6,453 nt of DNA. Source: Bacteroidales bacterium. GTDB taxonomy: Bacteria > Bacteroidota > Bacteroidia > Bacteroidales > UBA12481. The translations under genes and the position numbers were made by a program. The notes under the pieces are model-generated. The model searched no databases and was not told where the DNA came from. It saw only the letters and a list, made by a program, of their open reading frames with translations. The stretch covers positions 1 to 6,453 of the forward strand of contig JAGHDB010000016.1 in NCBI GenBank assembly GCA_021160155.1, in the 5' to 3' direction. This document shows, piece after piece, positions 1-6,453 of this stretch; positions within the stretch are counted from its first letter, which is position 1; every line of letters starts with the position of its first letter.

Positions 1-22
1 ACCCGTCTTCGTGCAATACAGC

Positions 23-42
23 CTGCCATCAGGGCAGTTTTT
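23..42 (+). terminator. weak terminator-like hairpin with T-tract
   Basis: CTGCC (23-27) pairs with GGCAG (33-37) around a 5-base loop and is followed by TTTTT (38-42) and further T-rich sequence. This has the shape of a short Rho-independent terminator for a + strand gene lying left of the window. The stem is only 5 bp, and two reading frames stay open through it (to stops at 53-55 and 79-81), so it could instead lie inside the 3' end of an unseen gene. The rest of 1-134 shows no gene I can support. Confidence 0.3.
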
Positions 43-134
43 CTTCTTGATTTGAAAGAGTGCGAAAATTTACCCTTCTGATAGAGCTCCCTATCCCTTC
101 AGGCAATAATCTCCCTTCTCCCAACCATTTATAC

Positions 135-142
135 TATATTTG
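135..142 (+). promoter_or_regulatory. candidate Bacteroidota -7 promoter element (TATATTTG)
   Basis: TATATTTG matches the Bacteroidota housekeeping -7 consensus TAnnTTTG exactly and sits directly before the sensor kinase gene. No clear TTG -33 element is visible 17-23 bases upstream, so support rests on the -7 match and its position. Its last base is the G of the in-frame GTG at 142, which argues against that GTG as start codon. The ATG at 148 is only 5 bases beyond the element, so transcription would begin at or very near the start codon. Confidence 0.45.
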
Positions 143-147
143 TGTGT

Positions 148-1731
148 ATGAGAAACAGAAATATCTGGATATTGGTCACAATTAGCGGATTGGCCCTGGC
201 CGGTTTGATCATTGTTCAGTTAATCTGGATCCGTAACGCTATCTCTTTGCAACAGAAACAATTTGACCAACTTGTAGCTAAAACCCTGAATCAGGTGGTG
301 AAAAAGGTAGAAACCTATAATGCAGCCAGATCATGGGAAAAATTTCTTGCTGAATTATCACAAAGTCAAGATTCTACGATAAAATCCCTCGTACCCGACC
401 TTTTATCCGGGGCAAAAAAACCCGGCACATACCAGGCACCGGATGAAGCCCGGGATTATTATTATTTTAAAGATAAAAGTTCATTTAACATAGAAACTAA
501 AATCGACCTCATTTCAGGAGACACCCTGTTCTTTGTCAAAGAGAACACACTGTATGACAATAATGAAGATTTACAACCACCTGCCACAGTGACCAAGAAA
601 TCCGAAATAGATAAAAACTACCTGAAGATGATCTCCGGGAAAAATGTGTTCGTTAAAAAAGTTTTCAATGAGATCGTAAAAAACGAACAAGCTCTCTCTA
701 CCCGGATTAATTTTGTTACTCTGGACTCTATTATACATGATGAGTTCCGGGATATGGGCATTACCATGCCTTACCAATTTGCGGTCAGAACAGGTAACTC
801 TAAGTATCTGTTCAAGAGTAAAGGGTTCAAGGATAATCCTGAATTTCATATCTATACCAACCTGCTGCTTCCCGGGGATGTAGTTACTTCACCCAATTTT
901 TTATTGCTCTATTTTCCCTCCCGGGAGCATTTTATTTTTCAATCTGTTGAAATTATGGCAGGTTCCTCACTGATCCTGGTACTCACCGTTCTGATCATAT
1001 CCACTATTGCCATTCTGGTTATTTTCAGACAAAAAAAGCTATCTGAAATCAAGAATGACTTCATCAATAATATGACCCACGAACTGAAAACACCTATTTC
1101 AACAATCTCCTTGGCATCACAAATGTTGGCTGACAATAGTCTGCATCCATCTGAAAAAAACCTGAATCATATTTCAGTATTAATCCGGGAAGAGACCAAC
1201 CGGTTAAGTAGCCAGGTGGAGAGAGTACTGCAAATGTCGCTTTTCGATGAAGATCAGATGAAATTAAAGTTAAAAGCTCTGGATATCGACTACCTCGTCA
1301 AAAAGGCGGTTGGCAAAATCGCTCTCCAGGTAAACCATAAAAAGGGATCGATCAGACAAAATCTTTCTGCTAACGGCCGACAGGTTAACGGTGATGAAAT
1401 TCACCTGACCAATGTGATTTTCAATTTACTTGATAACGCCATTAAATACAGCAAGGAAGCACCTGTTATCGAAGTCAGCACTTTTGTCTCGGCTGACCGG
1501 GTTCATATTGTGGTAACTGACCGGGGAATCGGTATTCCCCGGGAACAACAGCACAGGATCTTTGATAAATTTTATCGCGTTCCTACCGGCAACATTCATA
1601 ATGTTAAAGGTTTTGGGCTCGGTCTTAGTTATGTGCAAAAAGTATTGCAATTACATGGCGGAAAAATCAGTGTAAAAAGTGAACCCGGCAGGGGTTCTGT
1701 ATTTACTGTCGTATTACCTGTTCTTTATTAA
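148..1731 (+). CDS. rprX: membrane sensor histidine kinase, RprX-like
   Basis: This 527-residue protein is a two-component sensor kinase of the inner membrane that autophosphorylates on histidine and passes the phosphate to the regulator encoded next door. Membrane segments lie at about residues 7-28 and 273-293. Between them is a roughly 240-residue extracytoplasmic region whose ligand I cannot name. The second segment leads almost directly into the dimerisation helix, so there is no room for a HAMP linker. The H-box reads MTHELKTP with phospho-acceptor His311. The ATPase domain has an N-box (NLLDNAIK, Asn426 and Asn430), a G1 box (DRGIGIP, Asp458) and a G2 box (GFGLGLSY, from 488), so it looks catalytically intact. 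ATG 148 is preferred over the in-frame GTG at 142, which overlaps the promoter element. The kinase call is firm. The name rprX rests mainly on pairing with an RprY-like regulator and on the missing HAMP, and is less sure. Confidence 0.93.
   Translation: MRNRNIWILVTISGLALAGLIIVQLIWIRNAISLQQKQFDQLVAKTLNQVVKKVETYNAARSWEKFLAELSQSQDSTIKSLVPDLLSGAKKPGTYQAPDEARDYYYFKDKSSFNIETKIDLISGDTLFFVKENTLYDNNEDLQPPATVTKKSEIDKNYLKMISGKNVFVKKVFNEIVKNEQALSTRINFVTLDSIIHDEFRDMGITMPYQFAVRTGNSKYLFKSKGFKDNPEFHIYTNLLLPGDVVTSPNFLLLYFPSREHFIFQSVEIMAGSSLILVLTVLIISTIAILVIFRQKKLSEIKNDFINNMTHELKTPISTISLASQMLADNSLHPSEKNLNHISVLIREETNRLSSQVERVLQMSLFDEDQMKLKLKALDIDYLVKKAVGKIALQVNHKKGSIRQNLSANGRQVNGDEIHLTNVIFNLLDNAIKYSKEAPVIEVSTFVSADRVHIVVTDRGIGIPREQQHRIFDKFYRVPTGNIHNVKGFGLGLSYVQKVLQLHGGKISVKSEPGRGSVFTVVLPVLY
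1521..1542. repeat. perfect 9-bp inverted repeat inside the kinase G1 box
   Basis: CCGGGGAAT (1521-1529) and ATTCCCCGG (1534-1542) are perfect reverse complements around the 4-base spacer CGGT. The element lies in the codons for the G1 nucleotide-binding box (DRGIGIPRE). It would fold into a stable hairpin in the mRNA. No T-tract follows, so it is not a terminator. Chance from the conserved protein motif is the simplest explanation. Confidence 0.6.
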
Positions 1732-1742
1732 ATCTATCTCTC

Positions 1743-2423
1743 ATGCCCAGAATTCTTTTAGTTGAAGATGACATCAACTTAGGCACACTGCTCAAAGAGT
1801 ATTTAAATGCCAAAAAATATGAAACCGATTTGGAAGCGGATGGCTTAAAGGGATTAAAAGCTTTCCGTCGTGAAACGTTTGATCTTTGCATCCTTGATGT
1901 GATGCTGCCTGAAAAAGATGGTTTTACTCTGGCACGTGAAATCAGGATTATAAATCCCGAGATCCCAATTATCTTTCTAACCGCCAAGAGCATGAAAAGC
2001 GATATTTTAGAAGGATTTAAAGCAGGTGCTGATGATTACCTGACGAAACCCTTCAGCATGGAAGAGCTGCTCATGCGAATTGAAGCAGTACTGCGCCGTT
2101 CATCCCAGACCACACAACAAATGGAATTCCGCCTGGGCAAATATCTCTTTGACGCCAATAAACAAATTCTGACTGCAAGTGACGAAGTGATCAACCTGAC
2201 CACTAAAGAGAGCGAACTGTTAAAATTACTCTGCCGGCACACTAATCATGTTTTAGATCGGAATTACGCATTGAAAGCCATCTGGAAAGATGACAACTAT
2301 TTCAATGCCAGAAGCATGGATGTATATATTACTAAAATACGAAAGATTCTGAAAAAAGAACCCGGCATCCAGATCATGAATGTCCATGGTAAAGGGTACA
2401 AACTGATAACCGACATAAATTAA
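1743..2423 (+). CDS. rprY: OmpR/PhoB-family response regulator, RprY-like
   Basis: This is a 226-residue cytoplasmic DNA-binding response regulator. The receiver domain (about 1-120) has the acidic pair Asp9/Asp10, the phosphorylation site Asp52 in [10 protein letters not shown], Thr80 and the invariant Lys102 in LTKPFS. The winged-helix effector domain (about 127-224) contains [11 protein letters not shown], the [18 protein letters not shown] recognition region and the C-terminal wing VHGKGYKLI. From memory, the [22 protein letters not shown] and HGKGYKLIT stretches match Bacteroides/Porphyromonas RprY very closely, which is the basis for the symbol; I ran no alignment. It begins 11 bases after the kinase stop, so the two are almost certainly cotranscribed and form a cognate pair. 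There is no Shine-Dalgarno sequence before the ATG, as is usual in this phylum. Its stop overlaps that of convergent lepA. The regulon cannot be read from this window. Confidence 0.94.
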   Translation: MPRILLVEDDINLGTLLKEYLNAKKYETDLEADGLKGLKAFRRETFDLCILDVMLPEKDGFTLAREIRIINPEIPIIFLTAKSMKSDILEGFKAGADDYLTKPFSMEELLMRIEAVLRRSSQTTQQMEFRLGKYLFDANKQILTASDEVINLTTKESELLKLLCRHTNHVLDRNYALKAIWKDDNYFNARSMDVYITKIRKILKKEPGIQIMNVHGKGYKLITDIN

Positions 2424-2734
2424 TCGAGCTTCAGCACCGAAAGAAATGCTGTCTGGGGAACTTCAACATTGCCCACCTGTTTCATCTTCTTCTTCCCCTT
2501 TTTCTGTTTTTCGAGCAATTTTCGCTTTCTGGTGATATCGCCTCCGTAACACTTGGCTGTAACATCTTTCCGGTAAGCTTTGACGGTTTCGCGTGCAATG
2601 ATTTTTCCACCGATTGCCGCCTGAATGGCGATATCAAATTGTTGTCTTGGTATCAATCCTTTCAGCCGTTCGCACATTTTTCTGCCAAACGGATAGGCAT
2701 TCTCAAAATGAATCAGGCTGGAAAGTGCATCCAC
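2420..2734 (-). CDS. lepA: LepA C-terminal portion as read (104 aa, GTG start possible)
   Basis: This piece carries nearly the whole LepA-specific C-terminal domain, with conserved stretches [53 protein letters not shown] and VGNVEVPQ, and the usual LKLD end. A GTG codon at 2734 overlaps the upstream TAG by one base (TAGTG), so translation restart is conceivable, but that GTG is an ordinary Val codon of intact LepA. The in-frame sequence extends back to about 2791. It is best seen as the 3' end of one broken gene, not a separate gene. Confidence 0.75.
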   Translation of the reverse strand: MDALSSLIHFENAYPFGRKMCERLKGLIPRQQFDIAIQAAIGGKIIARETVKAYRKDVTAKCYGGDITRKRKLLEKQKKGKKKMKQVGNVEVPQTAFLSVLKLD

Positions 2735-4206
2735 TATTTCACCGTTAAGCAGTATATCAAGCCGGACCAGGCGGGCAGGACGGTATCCGACTGGTGATAA
2801 TCAAAAGAGGCATATCCACGGGAGATCGACTTCAATTTATCGTAAAAATCAAAAACGATCTCAGCTAAAGGAATTTCAAAAGTCAGTTCAACCCGGTCAG
2901 TAGTCAGGTAAACCTGGGATTTCATCTCCCCCCGTTTATCGAGGCAGAGTTTCATAATCTGTCCGATATATTCAGGCAAAGTAATAATTTGAGCTACGAT
3001 AATCGGTTCTTCAATCCGTTCAATAAGCGTTGGATCCGGAAGTCCGGATGGATTATACACATCAATTTTTTCTCCTTTCTTGGTATAAACCTCATAAAAC
3101 ACATTGGGAATAGTACTGATAACACTCATCTCAAATTCACGCTCAAGACGTTCCTGAACGATCTCCATATGGAGCAGTCCCAGAAACCCGCATCTGAAAC
3201 CAAAACCAAGTGCCACGGAAGATTCAGGTTCGTAAGTCAGAGAAGCATCATTCAGAACCAGTTTCTCAAGTGCATCCCGCAGATCTTCATAATCCTCATT
3301 ATCAATAGGATAAAGACCTGCGAACACCATGGGTTTTACATGCTCAAATCCTTCAATCCCGGAGGAACATGGGTGATGCACATGAGTAATAGTATCTCCC
3401 ACCTTTACTTCTGTTGAAGTTTTTATTCCAGAAATAATATAGCCCACATCACCGGTGGTGAGTATCTCTCTCGGTTCCATACCCAAACGGAGCACACCGA
3501 TTTCATCGGCATGATATTCCCGGCTGGTATTGAAAAATTTCACATGGTCTCCTTTCCGGATGACCCCGTTAATAATTTTAAAATAAGCCATAACCCCCCG
3601 GTAGGGATTAAACAGCGAATCAAATATCAGAGCCTGGAGGGGAGCATTCGGATCACCGACCGGAGGAGGAACACGCTCGATGATCCGTCTCAGAATTATC
3701 TCAACACCCAGTCCGGTTTTTCCACTGGCTGCAATAATGTCACTTTTTTCACATCCCACCAGGTCAATTATCTGTTCCTGCACCTCATCGGGCATGGCTG
3801 CCGGCAAATCCATTTTATTCATTACCGGAATGATCTCAAGGTCCTGATCCATAGCCTGATAGAGATTTGAAATGGTCTGTGCCTGGATTCCCTGGGTTGC
3901 ATCCACCACCAATAGTGCTCCTTCACAAGCGGCAATAGCGCGGGAAACCTCATAGGAGAAATCCACATGACCGGGGGTATCTATCAAATTAAGCACATAA
4001 GACTGTCCTTCCTGTTCTACTTTCATCTGGATGGCATGGCTTTTAATTGTGATCCCGCGTTCACGTTCCAGGTCCATATTATCCAGCACCTGTTCCTGCA
4101 GGTCTTTCCCGGTAACCGTTTGTGTCAGTTCCAGCAACCGGTCGGCCAATGTACTTTTACCATGATCGATATGGGCAATGATACAGAAGTTCCGGATATG
4201 GTTCAT
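2734..4206 (-). CDS. lepA: LepA 5' portion as read (490 aa, lacks the C-terminal domain)
   Basis: This is what would be translated if the frame break is real. Residues 1-471 are normal LepA through the end of the EF-G-like domain V. The last 19 residues (472-490, beginning QSDTVLPAW) are out of frame and resemble no LepA sequence. The product would keep GTP binding but lack the LepA-specific C-terminal domain, which reaches toward the tRNA and peptidyl-transferase region, so normal function would be doubtful. Confidence 0.8.
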   Translation of the reverse strand: MNHIRNFCIIAHIDHGKSTLADRLLELTQTVTGKDLQEQVLDNMDLERERGITIKSHAIQMKVEQEGQSYVLNLIDTPGHVDFSYEVSRAIAACEGALLVVDATQGIQAQTISNLYQAMDQDLEIIPVMNKMDLPAAMPDEVQEQIIDLVGCEKSDIIAASGKTGLGVEIILRRIIERVPPPVGDPNAPLQALIFDSLFNPYRGVMAYFKIINGVIRKGDHVKFFNTSREYHADEIGVLRLGMEPREILTTGDVGYIISGIKTSTEVKVGDTITHVHHPCSSGIEGFEHVKPMVFAGLYPIDNEDYEDLRDALEKLVLNDASLTYEPESSVALGFGFRCGFLGLLHMEIVQERLEREFEMSVISTIPNVFYEVYTKKGEKIDVYNPSGLPDPTLIERIEEPIIVAQIITLPEYIGQIMKLCLDKRGEMKSQVYLTTDRVELTFEIPLAEIVFDFYDKLKSISRGYASFDYHQSDTVLPAWSGLIYCLTVK

Positions 4207-4226
4207 CTCCCCAAAAGATAAAAGAA

Positions 4227-5492
4227 CTATTTAATAATTAATGGTTTTGTCATGTTCAAACGGGCACCTTGAACAGACAGCAAGTAGTATCCCGGATCAA
4301 GATCAGATACTGTTAAATCCGGATGTTCTTCACCCGGTTGTATCCAGAAAGATTTCAACACCTGGCCTGACAGGTTCAAAATCAGGATTTCAACAGGTTG
4401 GGTATTTTGTTTGGATAATCTGACAGTTAATCGGTCAGTAGCCGGATTTGGGAAGAAATCAAATGATGAAGTAATCAATTCTGTTTCATTGACACCCATT
4501 GTGGCAAAATCAGAGAAAAGTTCACGTTTGGTATGTATCCAGGAACCGCCTCCGGTCTTGATGCCTGGTATACCGATTCGCCATGTATCCGTAACCTGTT
4601 CAGTCAAATGGTTGTTATTATAGGTATTGGTCATTTGTGTAGATGTCAGGGTTGTCCAGTCACCATCCTGGTAATTTTGGGTTAAAGCCAGCGTTTGATT
4701 TTCATGTGTATCAAATTCATTACGAATTCTGATTGACAGGTTATAAGATTGAGAACCCGCATCCCAGCTTGAAGTAGTCAGTACCGAACCTCCGTTTTCC
4801 AGGTAATCCCAGTCCATTTTAGACATATGTATCCAGTCTCCGCCTTGCCACATATCCAACAACATATAGTCAACTCTCCCGGTGTTCAGCCAAAAAATAA
4901 ATTGTCTGTTGAGATTTACCCATTCTCCGTTGTTATAACTCTGTCCGTCCAGTTCAATTATTTGTCCCGATTCATTCAGCGTATAGAGATAGCGGAATTT
5001 ATACTCGAATTGTCGGGTATCCAAATTATAATTCAAAATGGTGATTTTAATAATATTTGATCCGTCAAACTCGTACTCATTTTTCGTGGCAGAGGCAATG
5101 GTCCATTGAGTACCGTTCCAGGATTCATGGTATTCAACCAGCAGATGCCCCTGATCACCATATTCATAACGATCGCGGCTTGAATTGACCCATTGAGAAG
5201 CAATATATTTTTGCCCCAATTCTAGAGTGAGCATTTTCTTCTCATCGTAAGTATAGGATCTCTTCTCATTGGGCCACGAGATGTTGGCATATTCAATTAA
5301 TTCAGTTTCAACATCTCCCCAATTTGTATAAGTATAGGTAGTTTGCTGTGATTGAGCCCAACTCTCATCAGACCATAAATATTGCTCAGCATGCCGCGGG
5401 TAATCCCCGCTACCGGGCTGAGCACTAACAGATGAATAGTAAGGTGCTGCAAATAAGCACAGAAGAGCAGAAAGCAAAATAGTTCTTTTCAT
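4227..5492 (-). CDS. secreted repeat protein with type IX secretion sorting domain
   Basis: A 421-residue protein of unknown function, exported by Sec and then by the type IX system. Residues 1-24 form a signal peptide ([14 protein letters not shown], probable cleavage VSA-QP). The Cys in it is not in a lipobox. Residues 45 to about 330 hold nine or ten degenerate aromatic repeats of about 29 residues. Residues 340-421 are a typical type A sorting domain: [12 protein letters not shown], an ILNLSGQVL strand, then [10 protein letters not shown] and a basic C-terminus. The family normally loses this domain when the cargo is anchored or released outside the outer membrane. ATG 5492 is chosen over the in-frame TTG at 5516, because the TTG lies inside the promoter -7 element and would spoil the signal peptide. 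I see no catalytic motif. A surface binding or adhesive role is only a guess. Confidence 0.88.
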   Translation of the reverse strand: MKRTILLSALLCLFAAPYYSSVSAQPGSGDYPRHAEQYLWSDESWAQSQQTTYTYTNWGDVETELIEYANISWPNEKRSYTYDEKKMLTLELGQKYIASQWVNSSRDRYEYGDQGHLLVEYHESWNGTQWTIASATKNEYEFDGSNIIKITILNYNLDTRQFEYKFRYLYTLNESGQIIELDGQSYNNGEWVNLNRQFIFWLNTGRVDYMLLDMWQGGDWIHMSKMDWDYLENGGSVLTTSSWDAGSQSYNLSIRIRNEFDTHENQTLALTQNYQDGDWTTLTSTQMTNTYNNNHLTEQVTDTWRIGIPGIKTGGGSWIHTKRELFSDFATMGVNETELITSSFDFFPNPATDRLTVRLSKQNTQPVEILILNLSGQVLKSFWIQPGEEHPDLTVSDLDPGYYLLSVQGARLNMTKPLIIK

Positions 5493-5513
5493 AAATTTAG
5501 TTTTTATTGTTGT

Positions 5514-5521
5514 CAAAGTTA
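5514..5521 (-). promoter_or_regulatory. candidate Bacteroidota -7 promoter element (TAACTTTG)
   Basis: On the - strand TAACTTTG matches TAnnTTTG exactly, 21 bases before the ATG of the secreted protein gene, giving a short leader of roughly 15 bases. No clear TTG lies at the usual -33 distance; that region would fall at about 5541-5545, inside the groEL terminator stem. It probably drives the secreted protein gene and may also serve lepA. Confidence 0.5.
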
Positions 5522-5534
5522 CAGAAAAGCAAAT

Positions 5535-5571
5535 AATAAAGGTCCCTGCCGTACAGGAAGGGACCTTTATT
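5535..5571 (-). terminator. Rho-independent terminator of groEL
   Basis: AATAAAGGTCCCT (5535-5547) and AGGGACCTTTATT (5559-5571) are perfect 13-bp reverse complements with an 11-base loop. In the - strand direction the stem begins 26 bases after the groEL stop and is followed by ATTTGCTTTTCT, a T-rich tail. The hairpin is symmetrical, but the T-rich side and the position after groEL fix its direction. Confidence 0.87.
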
Positions 5572-5597
5572 AATTTACAGTATAGTCTTCAAATTAA

Positions 5598-6453
5598 TTA
5601 CATCATGCCGCCCATACCGCCCATACCGGGGGCACCGCCGGCTGGCATAGCTTCTTTTTCTTCAGGGATCTCTCCAATAACCGTTTCGGTAGTCAAAATC
5701 ATACCGGCCACCGAAGCAGCATTTTCCAATGCAATTCGAGCAACCTTGGTTGGATCAATCACTCCGGTTTCATACAGGTTCTCATACGTTTCAGTTCTTG
5801 CATTAAACCCATAATCACCTTTCCCTTTGCTAACTTCCTGAACAACTACAGAACCTTCCAAACCTGCATTTTCAACAATCCGACGAAGAGGTTCTTCCAA
5901 TGCACGGCGAACAATGTTGATACCGGTATTCTGATCAGCATTATTCCCTTTCAGGTTTTTCAGTGATTCAATAGCTCTGATATAGGAGACGCCTCCGCCG
6001 GGGATAATACCCTCTTCAACGGCAGCACGTGTGGCACTTAAAGCATCATCCACGCGGTCTTTTTTCTCCTTCATTTCAATTTCCGAAGCAGCACCCACGT
6101 ATAGTACTGCCACACCACCGGCCAGTTTAGCCAGCCGTTCCTGCAATTTCTCACGATCATAATCAGACGTAGTGGTCTCAATCTGGGCTTTAATCTGTTT
6201 AACCCGGCCCTGTATCAAATCTTTCTCACCGGCTCCATTTACAATGGTGGTATTTTCTTTATCTACAGTCACCTTCTCTGCGGTTCCCAGCATATCCAGA
6301 GTAGCAGATTCAAGTTTCATGCCGGTCTCTTCCGAGATCACGGTACCACCGGTTAAAATAGCAATATCCTGCAACATTTCTTTTCTGCGATCCCCAAAAC
6401 CCGGGGCTTTCACGGCAGCAATTTTCAAACTGCCACGTAACCTGTTAACTACC
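5598..6453 (-). CDS. groL: chaperonin GroEL (Hsp60), 3' part; 5' end beyond the window
   Basis: GroEL forms the double-ring ATP-driven folding chamber of the cytoplasm together with GroES. The window holds the last 284 residues, a little over half of the ~545-residue family length, starting at [20 protein letters not shown] and continuing in frame off the right edge. The TTG at 6428 is an internal Leu codon, not a start. Visible landmarks are the apical-domain segment [27 protein letters not shown], the intermediate/equatorial segment [16 protein letters not shown] with the ATPase Asp (codon 6045-6047, equivalent to E. coli Asp398), the nucleotide-binding GGGVSYIRA, and the flexible Gly-Met tail GMGGMGGMM. 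Everything visible is intact. groES, if linked as usual, would lie farther right. A terminator follows the stop, so the unit probably ends here. Confidence 0.97.
   Translation of the reverse strand, partial: VVNRLRGSLKIAAVKAPGFGDRRKEMLQDIAILTGGTVISEETGMKLESATLDMLGTAEKVTVDKENTTIVNGAGEKDLIQGRVKQIKAQIETTTSDYDREKLQERLAKLAGGVAVLYVGAASEIEMKEKKDRVDDALSATRAAVEEGIIPGGGVSYIRAIESLKNLKGNNADQNTGINIVRRALEEPLRRIVENAGLEGSVVVQEVSKGKGDYGFNARTETYENLYETGVIDPTKVARIALENAASVAGMILTTETVIGEIPEEKEAMPAGGAPGMGGMGGMM

Larger units (their letters stand above)
2420..4206 (-). pseudogene. lepA: lepA (elongation factor 4), interrupted by a one-base frame break
   Basis: LepA/EF4 is a ribosome-associated translational GTPase proposed to act on stalled or mistranslocated elongation complexes or in initiation and ribosome assembly. 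The G domain is complete: G1 AHIDHGKST (11-19), switch I RGITIKS (50-56), G3 DTPGHVDF (76-83) with catalytic His80, G4 NKMD (130-133) and G5 around AASGKTG. EF-G-like domains follow, then the LepA-specific C-terminal domain ([26 protein letters not shown]). The reading frame breaks after His471: the native protein continues as [18 protein letters not shown] in another frame. Restoring one base near 2792-2796 gives about 595 residues, the normal family length. All other parts look conserved, so this is either a sequencing/assembly error or a very recent mutation. The ATG at 4206 is preceded by GGGGAG with no spacing, too close for a normal ribosome-binding site. It starts 20 bases after the secreted protein gene. 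Confidence 0.85.

Noticed and set aside
1..81. 3' end of an upstream + strand gene, or the 5' end of a leftward gene starting at 29
   Set aside because: Two + frames are open from the left edge (stops at 53-55 and 79-81), and a - strand ATG exists at 29. The pieces are too short to recognise and none is favoured.
2432..2451. CAGCA...TGCTG hairpin after the response regulator stop as a terminator
   Set aside because: The stem is only 5 bp with a 10-base loop and no T-tract on either strand, and it lies in conserved lepA codons.
2786..2800. Programmed ribosomal frameshift as the explanation of the split lepA
   Set aside because: A -1 shift would restore the frame, but the site (TTATCACCAG) is not a slippery X-XXY-YYZ heptamer and lepA is not known to use one. 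A missing base is simpler.
2989..3870. Open frames of 119-142 codons on the + strand opposite lepA
   Set aside because: They are antisense to well-conserved lepA codons and their translations look like shadow sequence, with no domains.
4212..4220. TATCTTTTG as a lepA promoter
   Set aside because: It departs from TAnnTTTG by one inserted T, lacks a -33 partner and lies within 10 bases of the ATG. Kept only as an alternative in the operon finding.
5492..5516. TTG at 5516 as start of the secreted protein
   Set aside because: It overlaps the -7 promoter element and adds eight residues in front of a complete signal peptide that starts at the ATG at 5492.
5605..5630. Short tandem repeat CCGCCCATA as a DNA repeat element
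   Set aside because: It encodes the Gly-Gly-Met tail normal for GroEL.

Overview
The window reads as chromosomal DNA of a Bacteroidota (Bacteroidetes) bacterium. Three things point there: a secreted protein with a type IX secretion C-terminal sorting domain, a response regulator that closely resembles Bacteroides RprY, and two promoter -7 elements of the Bacteroidota form TAnnTTTG with no clear Shine-Dalgarno sequences. I cannot place it below phylum. The content is mostly core housekeeping; I see no phage, IS element, CRISPR array, tRNA or rRNA.

Layout. Positions 1-147 are non-coding as far as I can tell, with a weak terminator-like hairpin and a TATATTTG promoter element just before the first gene. 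Positions 148-2423 (+ strand) hold a two-gene sensor kinase/response regulator operon (RprX/RprY-like) with an 11-base gap. It meets lepA (- strand, 2420-4206) tail to tail, and the two stop codons share the palindrome TTAA. lepA encodes elongation factor 4 but carries a net one-base loss near 2792-2796 that splits it into a 490-codon 5' part and a C-terminal part. Upstream of lepA on the same strand, 20 bases away, is a gene for a secreted repeat protein of 421 residues with a type IX sorting signal (4227-5492). Upstream of that, again on the - strand, is the 3' half of groEL (5598 to the window edge), closed by a strong 13-bp terminator hairpin.

How the genes relate. The kinase and regulator form one signalling pair. 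groEL, the secreted protein gene and lepA all run leftward. The groEL terminator separates the chaperonin unit from a new promoter (TAACTTTG, 5514-5521) that probably drives the secreted protein gene and, by readthrough over 20 bases, possibly lepA.

The points most worth a second look are the lepA frame break, the ~29-residue aromatic repeats of the secreted protein, and the possible leaderless start of the kinase mRNA. I found no convincing new system.
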